Origin: Lumbricus rubellus
Taxonomy: Eukaryota; Annelida; Clitellata; Crassiclitellata; Lumbricidae
NCBI GenBank assembly: GCA_945859605.1
Contig: OX243820.1
Location: forward strand, 32,526,328-32,590,327
DNA length: 64,000 nt
Direction: 5' to 3'
Below the pieces are notes generated by a model. The model saw only the letters and a list, made by a program, of their open reading frames with translations. It was not told the DNA's origin and did not search any database. The position numbers and the translations under genes were made by a program. This document shows positions 1 through 12,309 of this stretch, piece by piece (positions within the stretch are counted from its first letter, which is position 1; every line of letters starts with the position of its first letter).

Positions 1-1718
1 TTACATCCGTAGACAACGTTCCTCTCCGCATTGAGGACGAGATATTTTCTCTTCAAATATACGAGTCACTTTTCGACGAGAGACACTCCTCGGGTGACCC
101 AGAGGAGGAGACATCGGCTAAGGAAAGATCGTTGAACATTCTTCCCGATGCATCAGATTCCATTCCCTCGGATGTGGTTGAACGCAACCAGGCTGTATCG
201 CTTCTGGGTCATCCAGCTCCACCGCAATTCCAATTCCCAGAATCCTGGGACCAGTCTGAGGAAATCCGCGAGATATTTCGGATGCCCTACGAAGCAGCCC
301 TTTCCCTGGATGTAGGCCTACATGGTGGAAATTGCCAGACAAAAGTAATCAGCACTCAAGGATCGGGTGATAGATCATCTTTTGGAATAGCCACGTGGTC
401 GCTCAGTCCTCCCGAATCCAGTTCATCCCAGATGGAGAGCAGTCATTTCGTCTTCGAGTTCCCTGAACCAGAAGTCACAGAACCTCAGATCATCCAGTCT
501 TCGTCGTCGTCCGTCAAGAACTCTGACGGTCGGACGAACAGCTGCGACGCAATGGTCAACGACGTCAGCGAACAACAAACGGAAGCGGAAAACCTCTCTT
601 CGTCGCGGTCCCTCAACGCGATCGGGACCTCGGAAACTCCTTCTCCGACGTTCGGCATGTTCAAACGCTGTCCGAGCTACACCAACATCCTGGCTCTACC
701 GTCCCTGAGTAACTCGGGTCATCTATCCAACCCATTGCTGTCCACAGCCGCCAGCAGCAGCACTCCGACCGCGAGACGCTACAGCGAGGGTTCGACCCCA
801 CAGAACACTGCCACCATCGATTTAACAACACACCTAGATGGAGATCAAACAACAGAATCGAGAAGCAGCGAGAAGCAGGATTCACAACAGCGTCTCCTTC
901 TCGAAGAAAAGGAAAGTTCTGATGACTCCGCGTTTGATTCACCTTCGCGAAAACCGTCCAGTGGACAGGAGGAAACCGCGGTTGGCGAGGTGCGATTCAC
1001 CATTGGTGATGGCCAATTGCAGCTGAACGTCACCGGGACGAATAACATAACTGACATCGTGAGGAAGATTTCACCGGTTGCAGGGGCAGAGAGCACCATA
1101 CTCTGGCTCGACTCCTCTCCGGTCTTGCACACCCAAGACGCTCCGGATCAATGCGCCGCAAAGGATCCTTGGACATGCACTCCAACTCAACCCCCTAACG
1201 ATCCAAATTTTGACTCCAAAAGAGACATCCACACCCAACACGATTACGAAGGACCAAAGTCCACGGAAAGAAACGAAAAGGAATTTCCAACCGCTGCAAC
1301 ATCGTCATCTCCAGTCAACGAGAACAGCAAAACGATATCTGCGCCGCTTGACCAATCATCCGAGACGCAATCGGAAACGTCACGGTCCAGTGGATTCGTC
1401 GAAGAACGTCGCGCTTCACTGACTCCACCTAGCGATGCCCTGACTGTGATCGGAGCTGAAGAACAGATCTTCCTAAGCGATGAAGAACTGCGTGAAATTG
1501 ACCTCGATGAAGATATCCCGCCGAAGCACCTGCTCGTGCGCAGGACCAGCAGACCGAAGTTGCCGTTCTGTAGCGCCAAGTCTGCGCCTACGTTCGGTCA
1601 GAGAGTGTTCGAGGGTTTGGTCGATCAGTGGGAGCCGAGGTGGAAAGAGTTGGGAAGCGTCGCTTTCGGAAAACTGGAAGGAGAGAGAAGCAAAGATGAA
1701 TCGGAATTTCGTGATCAG
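1..1718 (+). CDS. Piccolo/Fife/RIM-like active-zone scaffold, exon 1 of 13 (5' partial)
   Basis: The frame is open from base 3 with no stop, so the window begins inside this exon or inside a longer one; no start codon can be assigned. It ends at CAG|GTGAAT in phase 0, which matches the next exon. About 572 residues are visible. They are disordered and rich in Ser, Glu, Thr and Pro, with acidic patches near the end (SDEELREIDLDED) and a short ordered-looking segment, FGQRVFEGLVDQWEPRWKEL, close to the donor. I recognise no domain. Its membership in the downstream gene is inferred from strand, proximity and phase; a separate upstream gene is possible. The zinc-finger region expected at the N-terminus of this family would lie left of the window. 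Confidence 0.7.
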
Positions 1719-1792
1719 GTGAATTTAATATTTGGGTTTTTATGGAATTAAGCAGAACATCACTTAGCAGATCATCTGCCTTCTCTCTGTCT

Positions 1793-2010
1793 CTGTCTCT
1801 GTCTCTGTTTCAGAGCTGTTTCTAAGGAGTTTTTAGAACTGCACAGCCCCTTCGTTCCTTTCCTATCCTCCATGGTAAATTACTTTCAATCGGAGAACAA
1901 TGATCTTTTTTGATAGTTTTTACTATACAGAAGTGCTTCTACAACTGCACAAATCCATTTAGAACTGCACATTTTGAGTAGCCTACAACTGCACGTTAAA
2001 AAAAACCGGC
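1793..2010 (+). repeat. Interspersed repeat, copy 1 (AGAACTGCAC family)
   Basis: The segment with GCTGTTTCTAAGGAGTTTTT, AGAACTGCACAG, CCTCCATGGTAAATTA and repeated AACTGCAC motifs recurs in inverted orientation at about 8622-8818. It lies in intron 1. The family is not recognised; it could be a MITE or short retroposon. Confidence 0.6.
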
Positions 2011-2020
2011 TCTGTTTCTA

Positions 2021-2747
2021 TCTATCTGTCTGTCCGTCTTTCTGTTTATCTGTCTGTCTGACTGACTGGCTGTCTGTCTGTCTATCTGTCTGTGTGTCTG
2101 TCTGTCTGTCTGTCTATTTATCCATCCACTCATCTAGGCTTATCTATCCTATATTCTCTTATCTATCTCACTATTTATCTATCTCACTATTTATCCATCT
2201 CATCTACCAATCAGTGCCCTTGAATGAGCTTGACCTTTGACCTTCAGCATTGAGCGTAGCAGCAATCAGTGGGAGGCGATTTAGCGCGCAGCATTTATAT
2301 GGCGCCTGATTATTGTGGCATTTAATCCATTTATATGGCGCCTGATTATTGTGGCAGGCCATGGAAACACGACATGTATAGATTAATGATTAGCGCTTTT
2401 TTCTCGTGCAAACAGATGTCGTTCGTTAAAAGACAGGGAAGTAAAGTCTTTCCTATTCTGGATTATTGATTGGTTGAAAAGAAAAAGTCTTAATGCTACA
2501 CATAGAGCACGTCTGTTTGTGCGTGTGTTTTTATGTCTATCTGTCTGTCTGTCCGTCTGTGTCTATGTGTCTGTCTGTTTGTGTGTGTGTTTTTATGTCT
2601 ATCTGTCCGTCTGTCCGTCTGTGTCTCTGTCTGTCTGTCTGTCTGCCTATCTGTCTGTCTGTATCCTTCATGTCTATTTATCTGTGTCTTTCTTCATGCG
2701 TCCTTCTGTCTGCCTGTCTACACATTACTACTCTCTGTCCATGTATG

Positions 2748-2784
<37 letters not shown>

Positions 2785-2790
2785 TTGTTC
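2021..2790 (+). repeat. TCTG/TGCC microsatellite tracts in intron 1
   Basis: Two imperfect TCTG/TCTA arrays (about 2021-2135 and 2527-2790), the second ending in a run of TGCC units. Between them (2200-2500) no feature is visible except a 33-bp direct repeat containing TTTATATGGCGCCTGATTAT near 2296 and 2330. The rest of intron 1 up to 4056 holds a GTGC/GTGT tract near 3840-3910 and otherwise nothing that I recognise. Confidence 0.9.
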
Positions 2791-4056
2791 CTCTACCGTT
2801 CTGTCCTTCTCGTTGCGGTTTTCGATCTGCCTGTGTAGGATGAAGGGGGAAAAGGGCTCGGAAATCATTGGCCTTGCAAGAGCAATGCAGGTCATTTGGC
2901 CTCGTAAGAACGCAGACCGCGTTGAATGGTGCTTGTCCTCAGTGTAATCCAAACAGCCACTGCAGCTCTTAGCATCTGCATGGTACTGTCCAAACAAACT
3001 CAGAATAGTATATCCAACGTGATCGAAGCTAACAAGAATAGACAGGCAAAAGGACGCACCAGCAGGCAGGCATAGATAGACAAAGAAGCAAGCACAGAGA
3101 GTGAAAGTGCTAGAAAGGTGCTGCGAGTGCGAACCAACCTTCGTAATGTAATTCGCTTCACCAACGGTAATGTAATTTATACATCACCATTTGATAGACG
3201 GTATACTTCCACAGCGTGACTAACTGTAGAAACGAGTAGGATTGATTGGAGATGTATTCATAATCTATTTCGGCATGTGTGTGTGTCACAAGTCTTTTCC
3301 CTCTTCTTCTCTACGTGTGACCTTCAGTCTCTTCGGAAGCTTCTTCGTATAAGTTCGTGGTAGCGTAGGCCTATCCCTAGATAACTGTTTCATTAGCTAA
3401 ATGGCTAGGTTAAAGAATCTACAGTCTTTCACTGTTTTGTTAACCAACAACGACGACGTGTTTAACTCTTCTTATTATACTCCAAAATCCGATATAAAGT
3501 AAAACGATCAGCAACAACACAACAATGACTACACTTGCGTTATCATAACAACTACACGACTACTATCTTCATCAGTCTACTCTATCGCAACTCAACAACA
3601 ACTCTTACAGCCTATCTCAACGGCTCTCAACACGCAACTCTCCTTCTTCACTTCCACTCCCTTCTTGTACAATTAACGTACGCTCGTCTAGACGTCACGT
3701 GCTGTCCAGACAATCACCTGTGCAGACGCCGCGCGGCAATTTGCACCTGGCCTACTTACGTCGCTGTACGACAATCGGCGTGCACTGATTAAATTAGCTG
3801 ACAGTGTGCATGTACGTGTAGGTATACATTGTATGTTCATGTATGTGTGCATTTGTGAGTGTATGTGTGCGTGCGTGCGTGCGTGCGTGTGTGCGTTCGT
3901 GTGCATGTACGTGTAGGTGTATGCTCGTGGTGGCTTACTAGGAGTGTCCCTCAGCAAACACTGGCATCATCCACTATTTGTCGAGAATACTGTTTCATCT
4001 GAGTATTCATGCATATTAGTTTCTTCTTGCACGCACCTTAATTGCTTGCTCTGTAG

Positions 4057-6742
4057 GCGGGAAGTTTGGATGACTTGCAGCACCGACAGATCCGTCGCAG
4101 ACTCCCAGCGATTCCAACATCATCGTCAGATCAGTGGAACAACTCGTCCTCCTCTGGAGCAGGAGCTGGAGCAGGTGGAAGACCTCTCCGAGTGGCAGAG
4201 ATCAAGAAGATTCGTCCGATGCTCAAAGCTCGATCATTATCTGCCGATGCTACCCATCATCACCAATCCGCAGCAGCACCTCTTGCCTCCTCCTCCTCCT
4301 CCTCATCCTCATCCTCTCGTCAGCGACCAAACCCAAAGTGTCTGACATTCTCTCGCTCTCTCTCCGTTGAGGACAGAACCCGGAATGCGGAGGAGGAGGA
4401 TCCCACCACTGCAAGCGGTCCCTTCTTCTACCAGGACCCTCGCGGCGGGAGGCCCCCTCAGCAGCCAGTGGTGGTCGGCGATGCCCGTCACAGGCGATCA
4501 TCCTCGACTAAAACCCGGTCCAAGTCGGCTGAGGTGACACCGCCTGCGAGGCCTCGCGCCTCCTCCGTCTTACCACCGAGGTCCTTCTCTGCAGACGACC
4601 GCCGGGCCAATGACCTTCTCACACTGCTGACCGGAAGTGGTTTCACTACTTCCGGTTACCGAGCCGCTGTTGATTCTGGGATGGGTGGATGTACGATGAC
4701 GACGGACGAGTTCAAACATGGTGGTGGAAGATGGAGGACTACATTGGAGGAGGAACAGGAAACGTTTGGGAAGACGGAAATTGAGGCAAGGTCTGCTAGG
4801 ATTGACACTTCAGATGATGATGTTTCTTCGGGTGGTAGAGATGCGTCCGCAAACCGAACCGACTGCCATCTGGTTTCAGCGAACGACACTAACGTTCCTG
4901 TTGCTAAGACCCGTCAGAAGGTACCTCCAAAAGTTCCGCCCAAACCGCGTAGACTTCTGAAGAAGGTGGTGGTAAGGGACGTGCATGAAGAGGATGAGGA
5001 GGAGGAGAAAGCACCTCCTCCGTTTGTGTCTGTGTTCGGATTGTCTGTTCCTACGTCCGTCCACGGTTGGATGCTTCGCGTTAAGGACGAGGTTAAGATC
5101 GTCACTGCGACGAAGCGGTTACGGCTGGACGAAGCGGAGGAGGTGCGAATCATGGAAGCGGAACTGGCGGTGAGGACGAAGGAACGTAGAAGAACGGCGC
5201 TGAAGGTGGAGCAGGAGGAACGAGAGAAACGAAGAGCCAAGGCTGCCGAGGAAAAGGCTTCTTCCTTAGCTCTCTGCGATATCGCTTCGGATGCTATGTT
5301 CGTCCAGAAAATGCATTTCGATTCGGATGTACACACGAAGCATTTTCTTAACGAGGAGGAACACCTCCATCACAGAGGATCGTGGACAGCCACTCCATCT
5401 GACCAACAATTTCGCCTGGAAGAAGCCTCCTCCTCCTCCTCCCACTTCCTCATCCGTCACAAGCGACAGGCCTCCGACCCCACCTTCTCCTCAGATCCTC
5501 CTCGCCTTCTTAGGAACACCGATCGCGGTTCGTTCCCCTCAGATTACGAGACCCTGCCTCGCTGCTTCGATAGATCCAAGGTCTCTGAGAGAGCCGCCCC
5601 TCAGCCGATCCACCTTGGGATCACCGTCCTAACGCAGCGAAAGACCGACGTCTCACCGCCTCAAGTCGCCGGCTCCCAACCGACTCTGGTGGCGGAGGAG
5701 AGCAGCTACCCGCAGGCGCGGTCCGCGTCGGCCGGGAGACTTGCGAGCGCTTCGACGGGGTCTCTACCGATGATGATGCTGGCCAGCAAGACCGCGATGA
5801 CTGCATCGAGCGAATACCGGATGGAGTTCTACGCGAGAGAGTGCGAGGCTCTGAGAAAGAAGAAGGAAAAGATCGATCGACTTCAACGTGAGATCGATCG
5901 ACGAAGACAACATCTCGCGGAGACGTTGCGACAATGCGAGAGACTTCGCAGCGACGCCTACCGACCAACGAATGACGATCAACCACCACAACAACCCCCA
6001 CAACACATCGACGTACAACCCACCTCCACCACCACTCTTCCACCTTCCGACGATGATGATCCCGAACTCAAGGGCCTGATCAGACCCATCGACTACCCCA
6101 TCGATCCTGAGAAGTACTACGTCAAGTTCGAACCACCAACCCCACCACCACCTCCACCTCCAACACGGAACCCAGCTCCAAACCCTGATAATGTCCACGA
6201 CGCCTTCGACTCGTCTGTCTACAGTTCCTTCGAGTACATTGTCCACAAATCTGAGCACGCCCAGCACAGACGCCGACCGGACTCTGCCTTCCGTGGGGTC
6301 TCATCGTCGTCGTCCCCCGCCTGGTCTTCCCTTCCCCACTCGGGGCCGCAGACAAGACGGCGCCAGGACACCATAGACAGTCACACCCTGTCCTCCGACA
6401 CCGCTCCCTACCCCGAATCGGACGACGCCAACAACTACTACTACTACAGTCACGGCACCTACGGTAGCAGCAGCCATGACTCCGGCGTCAGCAGTACGAT
6501 CACGGGAACGGACACCCTGCCCTACAGGGAGCAGACCCCACCACCGGCCCCACCGGCTCGTCCTCCACCCCGTGTGATCAACGACCGTAGACGGGGTACC
6601 AGACCGGACCACGGCGCGCCCAGCTACGGGACGCCACCGATGCCGATACTGGACGATGTGGCTAGCAGGTCAAGGAGCGTCCTGAGAGGAATGGGAAGCC
6701 GACCGCTTTCCGATGACATGGGGAAATATTTTCAATCAGAAG
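4057..6742 (+). CDS. Piccolo/Fife/RIM-like scaffold, exon 2 (large disordered exon with coiled coil)
   Basis: A single 2686-nt exon between acceptor CTGTAG| (phase 0) and donor GAAG|GTAAGT (phase 1). It encodes about 895 residues. Visible parts in order: Ser and Gly-Ala runs near the start; several R-S-x-S-[AV]-[DE] motifs; a charged helical stretch around 5130-5260 (Glu/Arg/Lys rich); a clear coiled coil around 5818-5955 (ECEALRKKKEKIDRLQREI and onward); a short conserved-looking block IRPIDYPIDPEKYYVKFEPP; a proline run; and a C-terminal block ending SRPLSDDMGKYFQSE. Long disordered regions with a coiled coil before the PDZ are typical of Piccolo/Bassoon-type cytomatrix proteins. I infer a scaffolding role at presynaptic active zones from the downstream PDZ and C2 domains, not from this exon alone. 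Confidence 0.9.
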
Positions 6743-9700
6743 GTAAGTTTTTATATCATCTAAATACGTCTTCCTTATCACGGTCTTAACCTAATAAACA
6801 AGGTCTCTGTCGAAGTCCTTTTCAGTCGAAAACATTGCCAACAGACTTTTTTGACAAGGTTCTCACAAATGTCCCTAGATTTTGACGTTTCTCACTGCTC
6901 CATCACCTGCCAACTTCATCATCATCAGCAGCAGCAGCATCATCATCAGCAGCAGCAGCATCATTCTCATCATCATCATCATAAGTGCCTGATACCGGGC
7001 ATTTGCGACAGTGCAGAACCGTTCGTTTTTCGTTGTTGATCCAACAACCTGGAATGGACTTCTCTTGGGTTTTTTCGCTTGATCTCGGCCGGGAGCGCCT
7101 CTGAGTAGATACCTGGTAGGGGCGCTATATAAATTCTGATTGATTGATTTGTTGGCGATGGGTACATGTATTCGAATTAATTATATCTACCTGTATTTGG
7201 TCATTTGTCGATTTCATTGCTTCCACGTGTGTCTATATTATCTACCAGCAATCCAGCATGCTCATTCATTCATTTGCACACTTATACTTGTGCGCATAAA
7301 GTTGCTAAACCTGTTTCGTGATACACTCTCTTAGTCGCTAGTTTACTTCCTTCCTCCAAGTGGATTTTCTAAATTAAATGCCGCACGAAACAGACAAATA
7401 AAATACCGGATAAAGAACAGCTTTTATATGACACAAAAAGTGTTAGTTGTTATTCTAATTTATTTTAATAAATGGAGCAGTTGCTACTGCTAGGTGGCAG
7501 TTTTACACAATTATTATATTTAAACAGTTTTCAGACCACTATCTCGAGGCTCTTGTGCTTTTTAACAACGCAGCCAGTTAGGTCGGTGCTCTAAGCAAGT
7601 ATAGTAATACTACAACAGTTATAAGATCCCTGTTAAAATAAAAGTTTTAATTTGCAATTCAACTGGTCTGCATAAAAGTATTTGAACGAACGACTTTTGG
7701 ACTGCAGGAAGCAGACAATAATCAGTTACTTTTTGTGAAACGTCTGTATGCCACAAATCGTCGCGAATTGCCAATTTAGTCGAATTGCACCGATGCGCCG
7801 CAATATTTATTCGATTGTCACGAATTGCCTCCTTATTGATTGCCACACGCTTCGTTGTCTGTCGCCTTGATTCGATTGCCACAGTGGCGGTTTTCGCGGG
7901 TGCGACTCGGCCGCCCGGCAATCCCAATATTGATGTAGGAATCGTAGAGCACAAACGAATGCACAGAACGATCGCATTTAAGCCGAATATAATTGCAACA
8001 CAAACGTTATAAATATGTCGCCGTTCGGTGCATCGCTATCGGGGAATCGCTCTCTCTCTCTCCGAAGAGCAAAACCATTGCGGTCGTGTGGCAAACAGCA
8101 AGACTCACGCATGAACTGAAAATAACCGTTTACCAGTCGGTGCACCGTGAAATACGTCCAAGTCAGATGCGCCCGACAAATGCGCCTCGACAAGTGCTCT
8201 CCGATAAATCAGCCCCGACATATAATGCGGATCGAGAAATCCGCCAGAAAAGTGCTTCCAGAAAAAATAGCTCCGGCAAATACGGCCCGACAGATGCTCC
8301 CTCCCCCCCCCCGATAAATTAGCCTATAGATATATTACGTCCCGACAAAAGCTTTACACTAAATTACACTTGCTTTCATCGGTAAGCTTACACAATAAGA
8401 GAATCTAATAATAACGATTATCTATGGCGTATATTTTTAGGGTTGCATGGTTTTACGGGTCAACCCACCAGACCACGAAATGAATAATTTCTTTAGACTA
8501 TAATTTTAAAAACTAGAAGTTCTGTTTATTTCACGACCGTGCCCACAGGAAAACACAAAATGTAACCCCAGAAATGTACCCCCCTTCCCAGAAATGAGAT
8601 CCGATAATAATCAATGAACCAGCGCTTTTTAACGTGCAGTTCTACACAAAATGTGCAGTTCTAAATGGATTTGTGCAGTTGTAAGTAAATCTCTTCCGGT
8701 TAAACTAGTTTTAAAAGGTAATTTTCCTCCGTTTTTGGAGGATAATTTACCATGGAGGATGGGAAAAGAAAGAATGGGTTGTGCAGTTCTAAAAATTTCT
8801 TTAAAACAGCCCTGCTATTATAAGAACCCCAATAATGCTAGTGTAGCAATCTCCAGCGTATGTTCATCACTAAGCCAAGTTTCAGGGTCGAAGCGATTCA
8901 GAGAGAATCCATAAAGACAAAAAGACAGATTATAGCGAAGGAAATGAAACCAGGAAAAGAGATGAAGTCTTGGTTGAAGACCGGAGACGCATGCATGACA
9001 GAATTTGCAGAACGAACGTTTTTGCCGGAAGAGAGTTTCGGATCGAGATAGGGCGAACGAAGGCAGAATAACGAATACACAGAAAACGCATTTATTATAC
9101 AGAATTGTTTCGTCACAACTGCTCTGGCTATTAGGCCTATTCTTCTTTGCTTAAAAGTAATCAAACGATCTTTTTGGACGCTCTCAGATAAATTATAGTC
9201 TTGCAGAGGGTTGGGCAAGCACGGTGGTCACGCCTAAGTGTTTTTGTAAGCGCATAAACATTGAGAAACAGGGAAAATAGCTTTATCTGAGTTTTTTAGA
9301 TTGTAAAACTTGGAATTTTTTGTTCCGTCAGTTATCAGTTCGTTAGTGCGAAGAAAATTTAATTAGTTAGAAACCAAAATGTAGGTCTGTTTATAGCATT
9401 TAAAGTCTATGTACTATGTTTACATTTTCCAGATGGGCGGGCGTCCATGACAATGTTTATCCATAACAATCCCTATCGGGAAATCCTCTGAAAATGTCTA
9501 TGAATTGAGTTGTAAAATGTCCATGTTGCAGACTGTTAGTCTATATACAATTTAACTGTATAATTATACCAATTCTTTATTACTCCTATCCATCGGTGCT
9601 CCAATCTTTAGTCCACATAATGCTCTTCAGGAGTTTATTCTTAACTTAGGATTCCTGCAACCAGCCTATTGCTTAAATCGTAGCATTCAGAATGAAAAGA

Positions 9701-9760
9701 GTCGGATAGGCTATATGTTACGTCCCAATGTTACGTAGGTTGGCAAATGGCGTATTAAAG
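6743..9760 (+). other. Intron 2, left part: simple repeats and degenerate minisatellites
   Basis: After the exon 2 donor there is a CAT/CAG tract (about 6914-6985). A LINE/SINE-type 3' tail follows at about 7085-7150 (GGGAGCGCCTCTGAGTAG, then GGGGCGCTATATAAAT and GATT repeats). About 7740-7900 holds repeated CGAATTGCC units and about 8150-8300 holds degenerate CGACAAATGCGCC-like units ending in a C run. No coding exon is supported here. Confidence 0.6.
8622..8818 (-). repeat. Interspersed repeat, copy 2 (AGAACTGCAC family), inverted
   Basis: Reverse complement of the 1793-2010 copy: GTGCAGTTCTA motifs, TAATTTACCATGGAGGATGG and TTTAAAACAGCCCTG appear in the mirrored order. It lies in intron 2. 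Confidence 0.6.
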
Positions 9761-10221
9761 GGTGTCACGACAACTCGTTCACCGACAACTCGTCCAACGA
9801 CAACTCGTCCACGGACAACTGGTTCACCGACAGCTGGTTCACCGAAATAGAAGCCGGATTATTGAGAAAACGCTTGGGAAATAGAAGCTGGATGAAGGTT
9901 CTTTATTTACGAAATAGGAGCTGGATTTATGAGAAAAAAGTCTAATGGTTTTCTTTCTTAAATGGAAGCTGAATTGATGATTTTCATCATGTGTCTCAAC
10001 ATGTATCCAGCTTCTATTTCAGATAGAAAATAAAATAAATTCATCTTCCATTTCTTAAGCGGTTTTTCATAAATCCAGCTTCTATTTCACCTGTAAAAAC
10101 CTTCATCCAGCTTCTATTTCCCAAGCGTTTTCTCAATAATCCGGCTTTTATTTTAGTGGACGAGTTGTCGGTGGACCAGTTGTCCGTGAACCAGTTGTCT
10201 GTGAACCAGTTGTCGTGGAAC
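9761..10221. mobile_element. Foldback DNA transposon/MITE with 10-bp target duplication
   Basis: A 461-bp near-complete inverted repeat. Each end carries several units of the type CGACAACTSGTTCAC, then matching arms (GAAGCTGGAT and its complement, AAACGCTTGGGAAATAGAAG and its complement). It is flanked by a perfect 10-bp direct repeat CGTATTAAAG at 9751-9760 and 10222-10231. Duplications of 9-11 bp occur with Mutator-like and Foldback elements. It has no coding capacity. Confidence 0.8.
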
Positions 10222-10932
10222 CGTATTAAAGACCATAACTACTCACTTACATGTAGGCCTACTTATAAAAGATAATCGTCAAAATGACTATTGTACTAGA
10301 ATTCATTAACTTTGCTTTTATCTATTAGATAATTATTATTATACATTAGGCCTATTATTACTTGCTGCCAGTGCCACATGTGTTGAAGCATGTTAACTTT
10401 GTTTTACCAGTTTGCGGTGTGTCAACTGTCAACCACTCCCTTATTGAACAAACATACTCTCTATATTTGCCATAATAATTTAGTTGTCGATGTTTTGTCC
10501 GCGTTTGCCAAGCGCATTAGGGACCCATTTATTTTTTTTACTAAATAGTTGCATTTTTCGGAGACTATTTCTTCATGGACTATTATTTTGTCATGGCGTA
10601 TAATTCTACCGAACACGTTTCATTCACTGTGGAGGTTGTTTAATGGTTATCACTGTTAATTAAACGGGTAAATAATCAATAATATCGATCGGACAACTGT
10701 TTACTGCCGGGTCCTGTGCCAAGAAATAATCTAGTTCTGATTAATTCGCGCGTCTGCAGCTGAAGCAGACGACCCTGGCTTTGACGCTGCAGACGACTTT
10801 GAGTGTTTTGGAGGAAAACGGGGTGAATGGCCTACCTTTAAAAAACTATCACCTTTTTAGGCTCTCTTAGGAATCTCTGTTTCAGTTTCTGTAGGCCTAC
10901 AAGTTGCACGTCAACACAATTTGTCCACTTAA

Positions 10933-11005
10933 CCCTTTGAGCCCGGCTGACCGCTTTAGCGGGACGTTATCCATATAGAGTTACGGGAGCTCAGGGTTCA
11001 AAGGG
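10933..11005. mobile_element. 73-bp piggyBac-like MITE
   Basis: Flanked by TTAA on both sides (10929-10932 and 11006-11009), with terminal repeats CCCTTTGAGCCC and GGGTTCAAAGGG. TTAA duplication plus CCCTTTG-type ends are the signature of piggyBac-type transposition. It is non-coding. Confidence 0.65.
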
Positions 11006-11478
11006 TTAATGGACACCTATATCCTATCATTTACGGATATTTGTAGATATGCACGTGTTTATAAATATGTATGTAGGCCTATGTATGTACATGTATGTAT
11101 GTATGTATGTAAGTAGGCGTGTATGTGTGCAACACAGTAACCTACATGTAGGCTCTGTATGTTTTGGCTTTCAAGCACTTGGATATCTTGACGTCATCTT
11201 TTCCTGGTTGCTGACTATCCGCATCTCATCATATCTTCATTTTGATGTCAAAAAAATAATAATAATCATAATATAGCAATAATACATTATTATTGTTTTT
11301 AAAGCCTGAGGGATCATTTATACCTCGGGCGCTAAAAAATAAATAATACAAACAATAATAGCAATGTATAAATATTCGTAAAAAGACACTCCACATAACA
11401 CATTTTATGTGCAATACAAATACGAGATAGAAATACGACTATAGCAGCAATAATAATTATTTGCTTCGTGATTTTCAG

Positions 11479-11594
11479 AGCCACTGCAGTTGATGTATAA
11501 GGAAGGTAGCGACGGAAGTGTGGCCGAATCAATAGACGAGTCATCAATGGAGGGAGGAACGGCGTTGCGCAGGAACTTCGATCGAAGGCAGTTT
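11479..11594 (+). CDS. Piccolo/Fife/RIM-like scaffold, exon 3
   Basis: Acceptor ATTTTCAG| and donor TTT|GTAAGT bound a 116-nt exon. The one base carried over from exon 2 (G) plus AG gives Glu, then PLQLMYKEGSDG follows in frame; it ends in phase 0 after RRNFDRRQF. No domain is recognisable; it is a short linker before the PDZ domain. The preceding intron (6743-11478) is 4.7 kb. Confidence 0.8.
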
Positions 11595-11689
11595 GTAAGT
11601 CACGCGACGAGCCCTCGAGCTCGAGCTCGCTCTAAGCGCACCCCGATACTGCCATGTTTTACACGTCCACGGAGACAGTGAGATGCGTG

Positions 11690-11840
11690 CGTAGAAGTGG
11701 ACTGCTGTAGTGTCCTCCACTCGGGTTCGAATCCCGTTGCCGTAATGAAACCAATTCACGCCTGTCCATCCCTTCTGTGGTTGGGTGGCAGACATCCTAT
11801 AGCTGTAGTGGCACTTGGTGGCGTCGGCCATATTATAACA
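11690..11840 (+). repeat. Possible degenerate tRNA-derived SINE
   Basis: GGTTCGAATCC at about 11724-11734 is a perfect RNA polymerase III B box. No convincing A box or cloverleaf is seen, so this is not called a tRNA gene. It lies in intron 3, about 100 bp after exon 3. Confidence 0.35.
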
Positions 11841-11969
11841 CCCGAGAGTTGAAGCAGTATTGTATAATTATGGCATGTATGTTATATACACACACAAAGC
11901 CACACATGTATATACATTATAGTCATAATAGAAATGATCATGCTTTGAAGAGGTGTCCACTGCTCTTAT

Positions 11970-12031
11970 TGATATAGTATCCAATGTAATCAGACAGAGA
12001 ATAAAATCTGATAACATTGGATACTATATCA
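11970..12031. other. Near-perfect 62-nt hairpin
   Basis: Arms 11970-11994 and 12007-12031 are 25 nt each with a single mismatch, around a 12-nt loop. The left arm begins TGATATAGTATCCAATG. It could be a miRNA-like precursor, a tiny MITE or a palindromic relic. It lies in intron 3. Confidence 0.6.
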
Positions 12032-12309
12032 TTGAGTGCATGTGGTTATTTGCTTTGTATCCATCGGAGAACAAAATGTGTAGACAGACAGTTGTTGTCT
12101 AGTATTGATGTCACCCTCCTCGTATACCCAGACTTGGATCTGGCACTACCGGAAGTGACGGCATTAAACCGATCCTTGAGAAGCAAGTGAGATATACATG
12201 GATACAGATACAGATGTGAGATATCACAACTGGGAATTTGGCATGGCATCTGAATCAGTGATTTAATATGCACATGATGATGTATACGGACTGTGCGACG
12301 TGCGTGCTA

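Noticed and set aside
8651..8914. Plus-strand open frame of 87 residues
   Set aside because: It lies mostly on the interspersed AGAACTGCAC repeat, copy 2.
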